Positions 1 to 9,593 of a stretch of DNA of 64,000 bases are shown here, piece after piece. Made by a program: the position numbers and the translations under genes. The notes beneath the pieces are model-generated. The model was not told the origin of the DNA and made no database searches. It saw only the letters and a program-made list of their open reading frames with translations. The stretch's first letter is position 1, and the number at the start of each line of letters is the position of its first letter. Origin of the DNA: Robiginitomaculum sp. (GTDB lineage Bacteria > Pseudomonadota > Alphaproteobacteria > Caulobacterales > Maricaulaceae); NCBI GenBank assembly GCA_021776525.1, contig JAJFFT010000006.1:124001-188000 (forward strand), written 5' to 3'.

Positions 1-484
1 TGACGCGTTGGACATAGTGCCCGGTGACCAGCGCCGCAGCACCAAGTTCGCGGGCGGTGCGTAAAAGATCAGCAAACTTGACGGTTTGATTGCACCGCAC
101 ACAGGGGATCGGAGTTTGCCCGGCCAGATATGTATCGGCGAAGTTTTCCATAACGCTTTGCGAAAAGCGCCCTTCATAATCGAGCACATAATGTGGGAAG
201 CCAAGGCGTTCGGCGGCCTGGCGCGCATCACGAATATCATCACCGGCACAACAGGCGCCCTTGCGCTTGATCGCCTCGCCGTGATCATAAAGTTGTAAGG
301 TTATGCCCACCACATCATAACCGGCCTCGTGCAAAAGCGCCGCCGTAACCGTGCTGTCCACACCACCAGACATGGCCACAACCACGCGGATTTTGGATGG
401 GTCGTTCCCCCATTGACTGGCTGGCAGGTCCAGAACCATAGGGTCAAGTGCACGCGCCCGGGCGCGGCTAAGAAGATCTGTCAT
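1..484 (-). CDS. mnmA: tRNA-specific 2-thiouridylase MnmA, 5' part (runs off the window start)
   Basis: Read leftward from an ATG at 484, the frame stays open to base 1, so about 161 N-terminal residues are present and the C-terminus lies outside. The PP-loop motif [11 protein letters not shown] binds ATP. The later DYEGRF and [11 protein letters not shown] segments are typical of MnmA, and the Cys in PCVRCN is the expected catalytic cysteine. The enzyme adds sulfur to U34 of tRNAs for Lys, Glu and Gln in the cytoplasm. The identification is firm. The protein carries an N-terminal lead of about 30 residues before the PP-loop, which is common in alphaproteobacterial forms. Confidence 0.93.
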   Translation of the reverse strand, partial: MTDLLSRARARALDPMVLDLPASQWGNDPSKIRVVVAMSGGVDSTVTAALLHEAGYDVVGITLQLYDHGEAIKRKGACCAGDDIRDARQAAERLGFPHYVLDYEGRFSQSVMENFADTYLAGQTPIPCVRCNQTVKFADLLRTARELGAAALVTGHYVQRV

Positions 485-647
485 TATCTCGCCTCCAGCG
501 GGATCAAAGGCCCGCAGCAAACAGTCAGACACGCCCTATAAAGCCTCTGCCCGGCCTCGAAAAGGGCGGGACACAGTGCCGCAGGGCCTTGTGGACCGAC
601 GCTTATCCCCCACATCAGACACAGGTAAAACAATGATGGAGGCCGCC

Positions 648-1010
648 ATGATTTCCTATACCACCAGCGAAGACAGCCCTGTTCTTGGGTTTCGCGTCTC
701 AGGCAAGCTCAGCGCCAGAGATTACGAAGAGGTTCTGACACCGACCATCGAAGCACGAATTAAAAAAGACGGCAAAGTGCGGGTCTTGCTGGAATGGGGC
801 GATGACTTTGCCGGGTGGGAGCCAAAGGCCATGCTGGACGACGCCAAATTGGGCATGGCGCATTGGAATGATTTTGAAAAAATCGCCCTTGTCGGCACAC
901 CGAACTGGATCAATTTTTTCGTGAAAATTTTTGATGCCGTTTCAAAAGGCAGCATCAAAATCTTTGATGAAGGCGAATATGATCAGGCCCTCAGTTGGGC
1001 AGAGGCCTAG
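648..1010 (+). CDS. SpoIIAA/STAS-like protein
   Basis: A small soluble protein of 120 residues that resembles the SpoIIAA-like family (STAS fold), with the run KVRVLLEWGDDFAGWEP and the closing segment around NWINFFVKIFDAVSKG. The function is not established for this family; lipid or small-ligand binding has been suggested. I chose the ATG at 648 because GGAGG sits at 638-642, five bases upstream; in-frame ATGs at 633 and 636 are possible but lack a well-placed ribosome site. It is a single gene between divergent mnmA and the convergent bufferin operon. The confidence is for the family, not for a role. Confidence 0.75.
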   Translation: MISYTTSEDSPVLGFRVSGKLSARDYEEVLTPTIEARIKKDGKVRVLLEWGDDFAGWEPKAMLDDAKLGMAHWNDFEKIALVGTPNWINFFVKIFDAVSKGSIKIFDEGEYDQALSWAEA

Positions 1011-1062
1011 GATCAAGACCGAGCCGCCGACCCGGCACCAGCCGGGACGGCGGCGCGAAGCC

Positions 1063-1545
1063 TCAATCTTTTTTGGCCAACAATGTGTCCAGTGACAAAT
1101 TGCCCGGCCCGTACGCCATCAGAGCGAACAAAATGACCGTCCACCAGACATGGTCATTCCACCAGTATTTGATACCCAGGCCGTCCCAAAATGGAAACAC
1201 CAGAGTTGAAATAACAATGGTCATGATCAACAGGCCCGCACTGGCGAAACGGGTCATAAAACCCACCAGCAACATCACCGGCAACACGGTTTCACCGAAT
1301 GTTGCCATGGCACCCGCGACCACCGCCAAAACGTGGGGTATGCCTTCAAAATATTCATACTCAAACAGATCGACTGTGCCGCCAAAGTCCTGAAGCTTGG
1401 ACATGCCGGATTTCAAAAACATGCGGGCCATCACCAGCCGTGCCGCCAGCGCCGCCAGCCCCTGAAGGCTGTTGCACATGCTGGCAAAATTGCCATAAAG
1501 TGACCGAAAGCCCGCAAGGGCACCGGGTTTGCTTGCATCAGTCAT
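1063..1545 (-). CDS. bufD: DoxX-family membrane protein of the bufferin operon (BufD-like)
   Basis: A 160-residue DoxX-family protein with four predicted hydrophobic segments (about residues 30-48, 72-95, 98-118 and 130-148) and the typical start LVMARMFLKSGMSKLQD. It is the last gene of the leftward bufferin operon; its ATG overlaps the end of bufC by 8 bases, so translation is probably coupled. DoxX proteins are recurrent partners in bufferin-type operons, where they are thought to act in the inner membrane, possibly in redox handling or export, but the exact role is not settled. A second, unlinked DoxX protein is at 60566-60997. Confidence 0.85.
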   Translation of the reverse strand: MTDASKPGALAGFRSLYGNFASMCNSLQGLAALAARLVMARMFLKSGMSKLQDFGGTVDLFEYEYFEGIPHVLAVVAGAMATFGETVLPVMLLVGFMTRFASAGLLIMTIVISTLVFPFWDGLGIKYWWNDHVWWTVILFALMAYGPGNLSLDTLLAKKD

Positions 1546-2308
1546 GTTGCTCTCCTTGAAACACCCCGGCGTTCAGCCAATGGGCAAATTCCTTGCTTAA
1601 ATCAAACTGTGGATCATTTATCCGCGCATCGGTCCAGCTCTGCGCCAAAGAGCGCCCACCGCCAATAGCGTCCAGGAATACATATTGTGCGCGGTTAAGG
1701 GCTGTGTGGCGGATCTGCATATCCTGACGCCAGACCAGCGCCCATTCGCGGCCTTTTTCCAGGGCGATTTGTTGCACATCATCGTCTTCGATATTGGTCC
1801 GCCAAATCGAATAGGCCGGAACAGAAAAGCGCAACAATGTGCATGATCCATGCAAGCCGGGGGCCCGCGCCGGTAACAGCTCTGGTGCCACGCCTTGAAG
1901 ATCGCTGGCACCAAGCGCCACCGTGTTCGCTGCGCCATACGCACAGAACCAGGCCCAGTCCAGACGCGCCACCGGCGACAGCCAGGGCAGGTCTTTTTGC
2001 ACCGGTGCAAAGGTTTTCAAAAATCCGGGAAACGCCGCGCCATAGTGCGTAAGACTGGAGGATACGGGCGGCGTTTCTTTTAGAAATTCGGCCATCAGGC
2101 CCGTGAAATATTCCTCCCCGACCAGCCGCATCACCGCCTTGTAAATGCCCTGCATGGCCTTGGTTACGGTGACCCGAAAATTGCTCTGGTGAATGGCGAA
2201 GCGCGGCATATGGTTCTGGTTTTCCAGATGGCCAGCCATTGCGTCCCTATCGGCGCCGCGCAACAGGGCGGCAAAGTTTTCATAAAAATCACGAGGTTCA
2301 GCCATCAT
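1538..2308 (-). CDS. bufC: BufC/HvfC-like partner protein (DUF2063)
   Basis: About 256 residues. The N-terminal part (PRDFYENFAALLRG, then NFRVTVTKAMQGIYKAVMRLVGEEYF) matches the DUF2063 putative DNA-binding domain that defines BufC/HvfC proteins. In characterised systems this protein binds the precursor leader and presents it to the BufB metalloenzyme; that role is taken from the family. The reading frame could start further upstream at 2359, but the ATG pair at 2305-2308 overlaps the end of bufB slightly and gives the expected N-terminus, so I use 2308. It lies between bufB and bufD with overlaps on both sides, which indicates a coupled operon. Confidence 0.88.
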   Translation of the reverse strand: MMAEPRDFYENFAALLRGADRDAMAGHLENQNHMPRFAIHQSNFRVTVTKAMQGIYKAVMRLVGEEYFTGLMAEFLKETPPVSSSLTHYGAAFPGFLKTFAPVQKDLPWLSPVARLDWAWFCAYGAANTVALGASDLQGVAPELLPARAPGLHGSCTLLRFSVPAYSIWRTNIEDDDVQQIALEKGREWALVWRQDMQIRHTALNRAQYVFLDAIGGGRSLAQSWTDARINDPQFDLSKEFAHWLNAGVFQGEQHD

Positions 2309-3152
2309 CAGCCCCCTGTGCATGGCGCCCAAGCACAGCATTGGCTTGTGCAACCTCACCCATCAGAACATCAAAATCTGGAATGTTTTCATCGCGCTCG
2401 ATCAAGGTGGGTTTAGGTCCGGCAGCGGCGATAAAACGCGCATACAAGTCCCAGACTGCATCGCTGATCGGTGCACCGTGGCTGTCGATCAACACCGTAT
2501 CATTGGCATTGTCCTGACGGGTGAAACCGGCCAGATGCACTTCACCCACAGCATCGCCGGGAACCGCATCCAGCCATTCCGCTGTCGATCCGCCCAGATT
2601 TTGCGCACAGACATAAATATTATTCAAATCGAACAACAATCCGGCCCCGGCCATCCGGGCGGCCTCGACATACAGCTCAACCATGGAAATATCGCCCTGC
2701 AAAGAGAGATAAAGCGCTGGATTTTCCACCAGTATTTGCCGGCCCAGATAATCCTGAGTCTGGGCGATATGTTCGGCCAGTGCCAACAGCGTTTTGCGGG
2801 TTGGCGGCGGCGGCAACAGATCAGCGAAATACGTGCCGCCCAGACGTGACCAGGCCACATGCTCTGACACGCTGGCCGGTTGATAACGCTCGACCAGAAC
2901 TTTGAGCCGGGCCAAATGGTCCGGGTCTGGGCGCTCCGGACCGCCCAGAGACAGACCAACCCCATGCAGGGATAAAGGGAATTTTTCAGCGATTGCATCC
3001 AACCACGCCAGACGCGGGCCACCGGCAACCATATAGTTTTCCGGGTGCACCTCGAACCACAAACCATCACCATCCGCCGCCAAAGCGTCGCGATAATGCT
3101 GTGGCTTCAGCCCCAGACCAGCACAGGCTGGTAATGTGTTTTGATGTGTCAT
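2298..3152 (-). CDS. bufB: BufB multinuclear iron-dependent oxidase (DUF692/MNIO)
   Basis: A 284-residue DUF692 TIM-barrel protein with the characteristic run of metal-binding segments: WFEVHPENYM, LHGVGLSLGG, SEHVAWS, LVENPALYL, LLFDLNNIYV, GEVHLAGF, IDSHG and LIERDENIPDF. The conserved His, Glu and Asp residues in these segments bind two or three iron ions in MNIO enzymes. In bufferin systems the enzyme, together with BufC, converts precursor cysteines to modified, copper-chelating groups. The start is 79 bases after bufA, and that gap holds an intrinsic terminator, so its expression probably depends on read-through. The family assignment is firm; the exact product chemistry is inferred. 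Confidence 0.93.
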   Translation of the reverse strand: MTHQNTLPACAGLGLKPQHYRDALAADGDGLWFEVHPENYMVAGGPRLAWLDAIAEKFPLSLHGVGLSLGGPERPDPDHLARLKVLVERYQPASVSEHVAWSRLGGTYFADLLPPPPTRKTLLALAEHIAQTQDYLGRQILVENPALYLSLQGDISMVELYVEAARMAGAGLLFDLNNIYVCAQNLGGSTAEWLDAVPGDAVGEVHLAGFTRQDNANDTVLIDSHGAPISDAVWDLYARFIAAAGPKPTLIERDENIPDFDVLMGEVAQANAVLGRHAQGADDG

Positions 3153-3167
3153 TTACAGGTCAGAGCC

Positions 3168-3201
3168 AAAAACGGCGGCTGTGCCATATGCACAACCGCC
3201 G
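3168..3201 (-). terminator. Intrinsic terminator/attenuator between bufA and bufB
   Basis: Read on the minus strand, a 12-base stem (3201-3190 with 3184-3173, one G-U pair) closes a five-base loop and is followed directly by five U residues. It lies 30 bases after the bufA stop and before bufB. The form is that of a Rho-independent terminator. In this place it would let most transcripts end after the peptide gene, so the peptide precursor is made in excess over its modifying enzymes. Confidence 0.8.
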
Positions 3202-3231
3202 CCTTTGTAAGTATTACAGGGCAATGGAGGC

Positions 3232-3546
3232 TTAGGCTTCCATTGCGGCCTTGGCTTCGGCTTTGTTCATGCCGTGATGGTCATTACCATCGGCATCTTG
3301 AACAACAGTTGAAGCACATGTGCCTTTGGCAACAAATTGCCATTCGCCGGCATCATAGCTGACGGTGGATTGTGATTCGCAAGAGTGTGTACCGGCAAGA
3401 TTGCCGCAATCATTTTCACCAGCCATGGTAATACCATAGCATTTTTCTTTCGGGCCTTTGACTTTTTCAGCTTGGGCAACGCCTGCAGCCAGTGCAAAAG
3501 ATGCAACGCTGACTGTTGCAACACCAATTTTTGTATAAGCATTCAT
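3232..3546 (-). CDS. bufA: Bufferin-type metallophore precursor (DUF2282)
   Basis: A 104-residue secreted precursor. A Sec signal peptide ends at AQA (residue 26). The mature part has four cysteines at 36, 47, 56 and 77 in the pattern KCYG, DCGN, HSCESQS and KGTCAS, the pattern of BufA1/DUF2282 peptides. In known bufferins some of these cysteines are converted by BufBC so that the periplasmic peptide chelates copper. The frame extends upstream to 3723 without a good start; the ATG at 3546 gives the clean signal peptide and is preferred. It heads the bufA-B-C-D operon. The acidic, His- and Ala-containing C-terminal tail after residue 80 looks disordered. Confidence 0.92.
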   Translation of the reverse strand: MNAYTKIGVATVSVASFALAAGVAQAEKVKGPKEKCYGITMAGENDCGNLAGTHSCESQSTVSYDAGEWQFVAKGTCASTVVQDADGNDHHGMNKAEAKAAMEA

Positions 3547-3673
3547 GTGATCATTCTTTCTTTTTCGTTGTCCTCGCGCGCTGTTTTGATAACAACGCCT
3601 CGGCACACCATAGCGTGTCTTGGGCAAAAGTCCCATAACAACACCATAACCCATCATAAAATAAGCGTGATGT

Positions 3674-4399
3674 TCACTCACGCCCCGGACACGTTTTTGT
3701 GCAAACATACAAAACATCTTCACGATAGAGGCCGTATTTCACCTCTTCTTGCGGGGATAAACGCCAACACAGCACGTCAAACCCCGCCTTGTGCAGGCGG
3801 TCCGTAAAATCCCGCCCGTAAAAACGCACATGCAATGGGTCTGCATAATGGGCGAAGGCCAGTGCTGCGCCGGTGACCTCATCATTTTCATAAGTACGCT
3901 CACGAGACCAGTTTTGCGGCACTGTCAACAAAGCCCGCCCCCCCGGTTTTAAGACTCGAAAAACCTCTAAAAGTGCTTTTTCATCGTCGGGCACATGTTC
4001 CAAAACGTGGTTGGCCATGGCCCAGTCAAAATGGTTGTCAGGAAAAGGAAGGTCTTGAATATCGGCGCAATGACGGGCACGCCCCGGATGCAGATCGGCG
4101 CTATGGTAATCCTCGCAACCCGCCATAGAGCGTGAAAAATGTGGCTCAGGAGCCACATGCAGAAAGGGGCCGGCATTGCGCGGCTCGACGCCATCTCTTT
4201 TAAAAAAGAGATGCACCAGCCGGTGCCGTTCACGCGATCGGCAATTTGGGCACCGCGCATCATAGCGCGGCGGCGAACCCACCGCATAAAACAAGCCCCG
4301 GTAATCACAAATTGGGCAATGACGCGCAACTTTGCCTGCATTAAACTGGCGCGGCTGGCGCAACCAATACCGAAAGGCGTTAAGCGATTTTTTGATCAT
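3674..4399 (-). CDS. SAM-dependent methyltransferase with N-terminal zinc ribbon
   Basis: 241 residues. Residues about 25-60 hold two CxxC pairs (CPICDYRG and CPNCRSRERHR) that should form a zinc ribbon. A class I methyltransferase domain follows, with DIQDLPFPDNHFDWAMANHVLEHV and VLKPGGRALLTVPQ as SAM-binding and post-motif segments. The substrate cannot be read from sequence; similar proteins are found among sugar or lipid O-methyltransferases. The ATG at 4399 overlaps the stop of the upstream membrane-protein gene by four bases (ATGA), so the two are probably translated together. Confidence 0.82.
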   Translation of the reverse strand: MIKKSLNAFRYWLRQPRQFNAGKVARHCPICDYRGLFYAVGSPPRYDARCPNCRSRERHRLVHLFFKRDGVEPRNAGPFLHVAPEPHFSRSMAGCEDYHSADLHPGRARHCADIQDLPFPDNHFDWAMANHVLEHVPDDEKALLEVFRVLKPGGRALLTVPQNWSRERTYENDEVTGAALAFAHYADPLHVRFYGRDFTDRLHKAGFDVLCWRLSPQEEVKYGLYREDVLYVCTKTCPGRE

Positions 4400-5070
4400 C
4401 GGCGCACGGCATCCTGTCGTGTCCGGTCAACCAGCCACGCCGCCAGAGCAATCAGACTGTAAGCCAGCAAAGCCGTTATAGCGAAAGGTTGGGACGGGGC
4501 ACCGGCCTGGACCTCACCCATATGGCTATAGGCCTGCACAGCCATTAAAAATCCTAAAAACAACCATGGGGACAGGCGACCGAGAAACCCTTTTGGCGTG
4601 GTATTGCGCAGATAAAGCCAAAAGCCCCCCAGCAACAGCCCCATTTCGGCCACTTGTGACCAGAGCAAAGAGCGCCAGAGTACAAAGCCAAACTTTGGCT
4701 CACCAACGATCAGTGGTAAATCAGGGGCATGAACCAGAAGGTCAGCAAACCAGTGCGATAACACCGCGCCCCCCAAAATAAGTGCCGCCACCCATTTTTT
4801 TTCCCCTTTGCGCATCGCACCATAGAGAAGGGCCGCCGCCACCGCCCAGATGACCACCCCAACCAGCGAGTGCGTGTACGGCATATAATAAAGATCCAGC
4901 GGCGAAGCCTCTAAAAACCCCGGCACAATCCGAAACTTTTCCACGCCGGCAATCACCAGCCCGGCCCAGATAAAGTCCACCAATTGCACCGCGACGAAAA
5001 GCAGCCACAAAGGCACTGCGGGTTTGAATGCGCGCGCCGCAAAGGCAGCACTGTAATGCCCAATAAACAT
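4396..5070 (-). CDS. Multi-pass membrane protein of unknown function
   Basis: A 224-residue integral membrane protein with about six hydrophobic segments. It opens with MFIGHYSAAFAARAF and contains YMPYTHSLVGVVIW and GGAVLSHWFADLLVH. The spaced His and Asp residues at predicted membrane edges (GHYSA, YTHSL, SHWFADLLVH) recall YdjM/DUF457-type membrane proteins annotated as metal-dependent hydrolases, but I would not assert an activity. It is upstream of, and overlaps by four bases, the methyltransferase gene. The pair stands between the bufferin operon and an M28 peptidase on the same strand. Confidence 0.7.
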   Translation of the reverse strand: MFIGHYSAAFAARAFKPAVPLWLLFVAVQLVDFIWAGLVIAGVEKFRIVPGFLEASPLDLYYMPYTHSLVGVVIWAVAAALLYGAMRKGEKKWVAALILGGAVLSHWFADLLVHAPDLPLIVGEPKFGFVLWRSLLWSQVAEMGLLLGGFWLYLRNTTPKGFLGRLSPWLFLGFLMAVQAYSHMGEVQAGAPSQPFAITALLAYSLIALAAWLVDRTRQDAVRR

Positions 5071-5084
5071 GATATTTCCCTGTG

Positions 5085-6461
5085 TTATTCCCCGAATGAT
5101 CCGGCAGGGCCAGGAAACACCACGGGACTTTCTGATCCGTCTTTGGCCACCGACGCCACGCCGAAATAGTAATTGTCGATCACCACATTGGACAGCAGAT
5201 AATGATCAGTTTTGCCGACAAAGCGCGAGAATTGCCATTGTGGCTGATCTGTCTGACGCCAATAGACTTTATAACCGGCCAAAATATTTGCCGCTTTTCC
5301 TGTTGGCTTTGTCCAACTGATCAGCGTTGAAGGCTGGACGGCGCCTTTTAAGGTGACGCCCGCCGGAAAAGGTGGCGCACCGGCCATTTCGGCCAAAGCA
5401 ACCACGTTCAGGCCCGTCAGTTTACGTGCATAATCAAAGTTCACGCCCTCGATCACATCACCAAAGGCCCGGCCATTTCCGGTGCGGATATTCTGGTGCT
5501 GGCGATCATAATGTTCGTGGGTTTCCATAATGCGCACACCGGGGATGCCCACCGCATTAAACGGGCGGTGATGACCACCCCGGCCAAACCGGTCCAGCCG
5601 ATAGATCATCATCACATCAAGATTGGGAATATAACGGTCAGCGCGTACATCAATATAGCGGGCCAGATTGCGCGAGGGCGAATCCACTTCACCGCCGGTA
5701 AAGCGGCGCATGCGGGCCTCTTTGGCGGTTTCAACATCGCGGGTGCCTTCGGAAAAAACCCGCGCTGTGGTGTTGTCGGTCACCCCGTCAATGCCGGTGA
5801 TATTGCCGATCATATCGTTATTGAGCACCGCCTTGATTCGCCAATTATGGTCCAACGCGTATTTGGCGACGATTTTGCCGCCAAACAGCCCCTGTTCTTC
5901 GCCGGAAAGCCCCGCATAAATGATCGAGCCTGCAAATTTGTGCTTGCTCAGCACCCGCGCCGCCTCAATCACCCCGGCCATGCCGGATGCATTATCATTG
6001 GCGCCGGGGCTGTCGGAGGTAAAATCCATAGGGTCGGTGACCCGGCTGTCGATATCACCACTCATCATCACATAACGATCCGCATCCAGCGTGCCGCGCT
6101 GGATCGCAATAACGCTAACCACCTCCACCGGGTCGGGAATACGTTTTTCACCCTTTACCGTATCTGCAATGGTGATCACCTCAAGACAGCCGCCGCAATC
6201 AGCGCTGATCCGTTCAAACTCAGCCTTGATCCAGCGCCGTGCTGCGCCAATACCGCGCGTATCAGATTTGGTATCGGAAAGCGTATGCCGCGTACCAAAG
6301 TCGACCAATTTTTGCACGTCCTTGTGCAGGCGATCCGCCGACACATCAGCGGCCAGCTCATACATCAAGACCACTTCGCCCGGCGGAGCGACGGGCGCGG
6401 CCATCGCTGTACCGGACAATGTAATCGCTGCGACAAAACCTGTAGGCATATTAAACCGCAT
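5085..6461 (-). CDS. Secreted M28-family metallopeptidase with C-terminal fibronectin-III-like domain
   Basis: 458 residues. An N-terminal signal peptide ends near AMAAP. The M28 catalytic domain shows GANDNASGMAGV (bridging Asp), LSGEEQGLFGG (Glu pair), NNDMIGN (Asp) and a late RGGHHRPFN (His). At the first zinc-ligand position, where M28 enzymes usually have His, this protein has Asp136 in MSGDIDSRV. Residues about 350-450 look like a fibronectin type III domain (TLISWTKP, GYKVYWR). It is expected to act in the periplasm or outside the cell as an aminopeptidase. The start is supported by the signal peptide. Confidence 0.85.
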   Translation of the reverse strand: MRFNMPTGFVAAITLSGTAMAAPVAPPGEVVLMYELAADVSADRLHKDVQKLVDFGTRHTLSDTKSDTRGIGAARRWIKAEFERISADCGGCLEVITIADTVKGEKRIPDPVEVVSVIAIQRGTLDADRYVMMSGDIDSRVTDPMDFTSDSPGANDNASGMAGVIEAARVLSKHKFAGSIIYAGLSGEEQGLFGGKIVAKYALDHNWRIKAVLNNDMIGNITGIDGVTDNTTARVFSEGTRDVETAKEARMRRFTGGEVDSPSRNLARYIDVRADRYIPNLDVMMIYRLDRFGRGGHHRPFNAVGIPGVRIMETHEHYDRQHQNIRTGNGRAFGDVIEGVNFDYARKLTGLNVVALAEMAGAPPFPAGVTLKGAVQPSTLISWTKPTGKAANILAGYKVYWRQTDQPQWQFSRFVGKTDHYLLSNVVIDNYYFGVASVAKDGSESPVVFPGPAGSFGE

Positions 6462-6658
6462 GATGTGCTCCCTTTTTTCTTAACCTTAAGAGAGAGGTGT
6501 GTGCCCTGCAAATGAAACTGGCGTAATTTCCAACCTTGTCTTTGATGCCCTGGCCACACACAGAAAGTATTTATGAAAGTTATTTTTTCTTGCCGTGAGG
6601 CATATGCTCGGCCTAAAGCGTCGCAACGCCCTCTTTCCCAGATCAATAAGGAGCCACC

Positions 6659-7789
6659 ATGTTACATATTTCATCTGCCTTTGATGCCGGTAATATCAAA
6701 GTACTGGACGCCAGCGACCCACAGGATATCCGTCTTGAGATCAATACGGATAATGGCTCGGACTTTTATCAATGGTTTTATTTTCGTCTGACCGGGGCGC
6801 GCGGCATGCCTTGCCGGTTGCGCATTATGAACGCTGGCGGCGCAGCCTATACTGATGGCTGGAAAAATTATTCTGCTGTGGCATCAACGGATCGGGAAAG
6901 CTGGTTTCGTGTTGATGCGGATTATGCCGACGGGGTTTTGGATATTCACCTGGTGCCAGATGAAGATGCAGTATGGATTGCTTATTTCGCCCCTTATTCC
7001 ATGGAACGCCATGCGGACCTGCTTGCCAGTGTGCAAGCCTCGCCCCGCGCTGATTTAAGCGTTTTGGGCCAGACCCTGGACGGCCAGGATATGGACCTGT
7101 TGCATATCAGTGACGGCAGTACGGCTGAGAAAAAAATCTGCTGGATTACCGCCCGCCAGCATCCTGGCGAAAGCATGGCGCAGTGGTGCGCCGAGGGCCT
7201 GATTGGCCGTCTGTTGGATGAGGCCGATCCGGTCGCCCGCGAACTTTTGAAACGTGCAGATTTTTATATTGTGCCCAATATGAACCCCGATGGTTCGAAA
7301 CGCGGCCATTTGCGCACCAATGCCTGCGGTGCCAATTTAAACCGGGAATGGGAAAACCCGAGCATGGAACGGTCCCCGGAGGTTTATCTGGTACGCGAGA
7401 AAATGCGGCAAACCGGCATGGATTTTGGCCTCGACATGCATGGCGATGAGGCCCTGCCCTATAATTTTGTCGCCGGGGCCGAAGGCACGCCGGACTGGTC
7501 CAATGCACGGGCCACACAATTGGGACAATATCTGGACGCCCTGAAACAGGCCAGCCCGGATTTTCAAACCGAATATGGCTATCCGGCCTCGGCCCCCGGC
7601 ACGGCCAATCTTTCCATGGCCACCAATTGGACCGCGCAGGAATTTACCTGTCTGTCCATGACACTGGAAATGCCGTTCAAGGATACGATAAACACGCCCG
7701 ACGAGGATTACGGCTGGTCACCGGAACGTTCAGCCGCTTTGGGCCGTGCCTGTCTTGATGCCCTGTGGGCAAGGATTGACGATCTGTAG
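6659..7789 (+). CDS. M14-family zinc carboxypeptidase, cytosolic-carboxypeptidase type
   Basis: 376 residues with no signal peptide. Residues 1-120 form the all-beta domain typical of the M14D cytosolic carboxypeptidases. The catalytic part has ARQHPGESMAQW (His168 and Glu171 as zinc ligands), FYIVPNMNPDGSKRGHLR, the NLNREW segment, and LDMHGDEALPYNF with the third His ligand. MTLEMPFKD near the end contains the expected catalytic Glu. Eukaryotic relatives remove C-terminal Glu residues from tubulin; the bacterial substrates are mostly unknown. The start ATG follows AAGGAGCCACC, a good ribosome site. Transcription diverges from the M28 peptidase. Confidence 0.87.
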   Translation: MLHISSAFDAGNIKVLDASDPQDIRLEINTDNGSDFYQWFYFRLTGARGMPCRLRIMNAGGAAYTDGWKNYSAVASTDRESWFRVDADYADGVLDIHLVPDEDAVWIAYFAPYSMERHADLLASVQASPRADLSVLGQTLDGQDMDLLHISDGSTAEKKICWITARQHPGESMAQWCAEGLIGRLLDEADPVARELLKRADFYIVPNMNPDGSKRGHLRTNACGANLNREWENPSMERSPEVYLVREKMRQTGMDFGLDMHGDEALPYNFVAGAEGTPDWSNARATQLGQYLDALKQASPDFQTEYGYPASAPGTANLSMATNWTAQEFTCLSMTLEMPFKDTINTPDEDYGWSPERSAALGRACLDALWARIDDL

Positions 7790-7800
7790 CCGCGGCGCGC

Positions 7801-8974
<1,174 letters not shown>

Positions 8975-8987
8975 GAGTTGTGGTTAA

Positions 8988-9593
8988 TCAAACCTTATGC
9001 TGTGCGGCCGCCAGCATTATCGGCGCAAAGGAAAAGCGGTGAATGGGACATGGCCCCAGAGTATCGAGCGCAGCCTTGTGTACTTTGGTCAGATATCCCT
9101 TGTGGGCGGCAAATCCATAGCCGGGGTAAAGCTGGTCAGCGCGCACCATCAGGCGATCACGCACCACCTTGGCGATGATCGACGCCGCCGCGATGGAAAC
9201 GCTTTTGCCATCGCCCTTAACGATCGCCTGCGCCGAACATGGCAAATCTTTTGGCAGTCGATTGCCATCAATCAGTGCGTGACCGGGCTGCACCGGTAAT
9301 GCGGCAATGGCACGGCCCATGGCGATCATGCTGGCATGCAATATATTACGCCGGTCAATCTCTTCGGGTTCGGCCATGCCCAAGCCATACCGGGCCGTGG
9401 CCAGTAACACCTCGCACAGTGCCTCGCGGCGTTTTTCGCTCAGCTTCTTTGAATCATCAAGACCAGACGGGATCTGCGCCGGGTCCAAAATCACGGCGGC
9501 GGCCACCACCGGTCCGGCCCCCGGACCACGCCCCACCTCATCAACGCCACAGACAAGACCATGGCATGCGCGTTCCAAAGAAAAGTCAGGCAT
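8988..9593 (-). CDS. rnhB: Ribonuclease HII
   Basis: 201 residues. The active-site start CGVDEVGRGPGAGPVVAAAV holds the paired Asp-Glu, DDSKKLSEKRRE follows, and HALIDGNRLP and SIIAKVVRDRLM supply the remaining acidic residues. KGYLTKVHKAAL near the end is the usual RNase HII tail motif. The enzyme removes ribonucleotides from RNA-DNA hybrids in the cytoplasm. The gene is immediately upstream of ccrM on the same strand, about 100 bases apart. The rnhB-ccrM pairing is common in alphaproteobacteria. Confidence 0.95.
   Translation of the reverse strand: MPDFSLERACHGLVCGVDEVGRGPGAGPVVAAAVILDPAQIPSGLDDSKKLSEKRREALCEVLLATARYGLGMAEPEEIDRRNILHASMIAMGRAIAALPVQPGHALIDGNRLPKDLPCSAQAIVKGDGKSVSIAAASIIAKVVRDRLMVRADQLYPGYGFAAHKGYLTKVHKAALDTLGPCPIHRFSFAPIMLAAAQHKV

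Noticed and set aside
3547..3723. N-terminal extension of the bufferin precursor to 3723
   Set aside because: It would place 59 residues before a perfect signal peptide; the ATG at 3546 is preferred.
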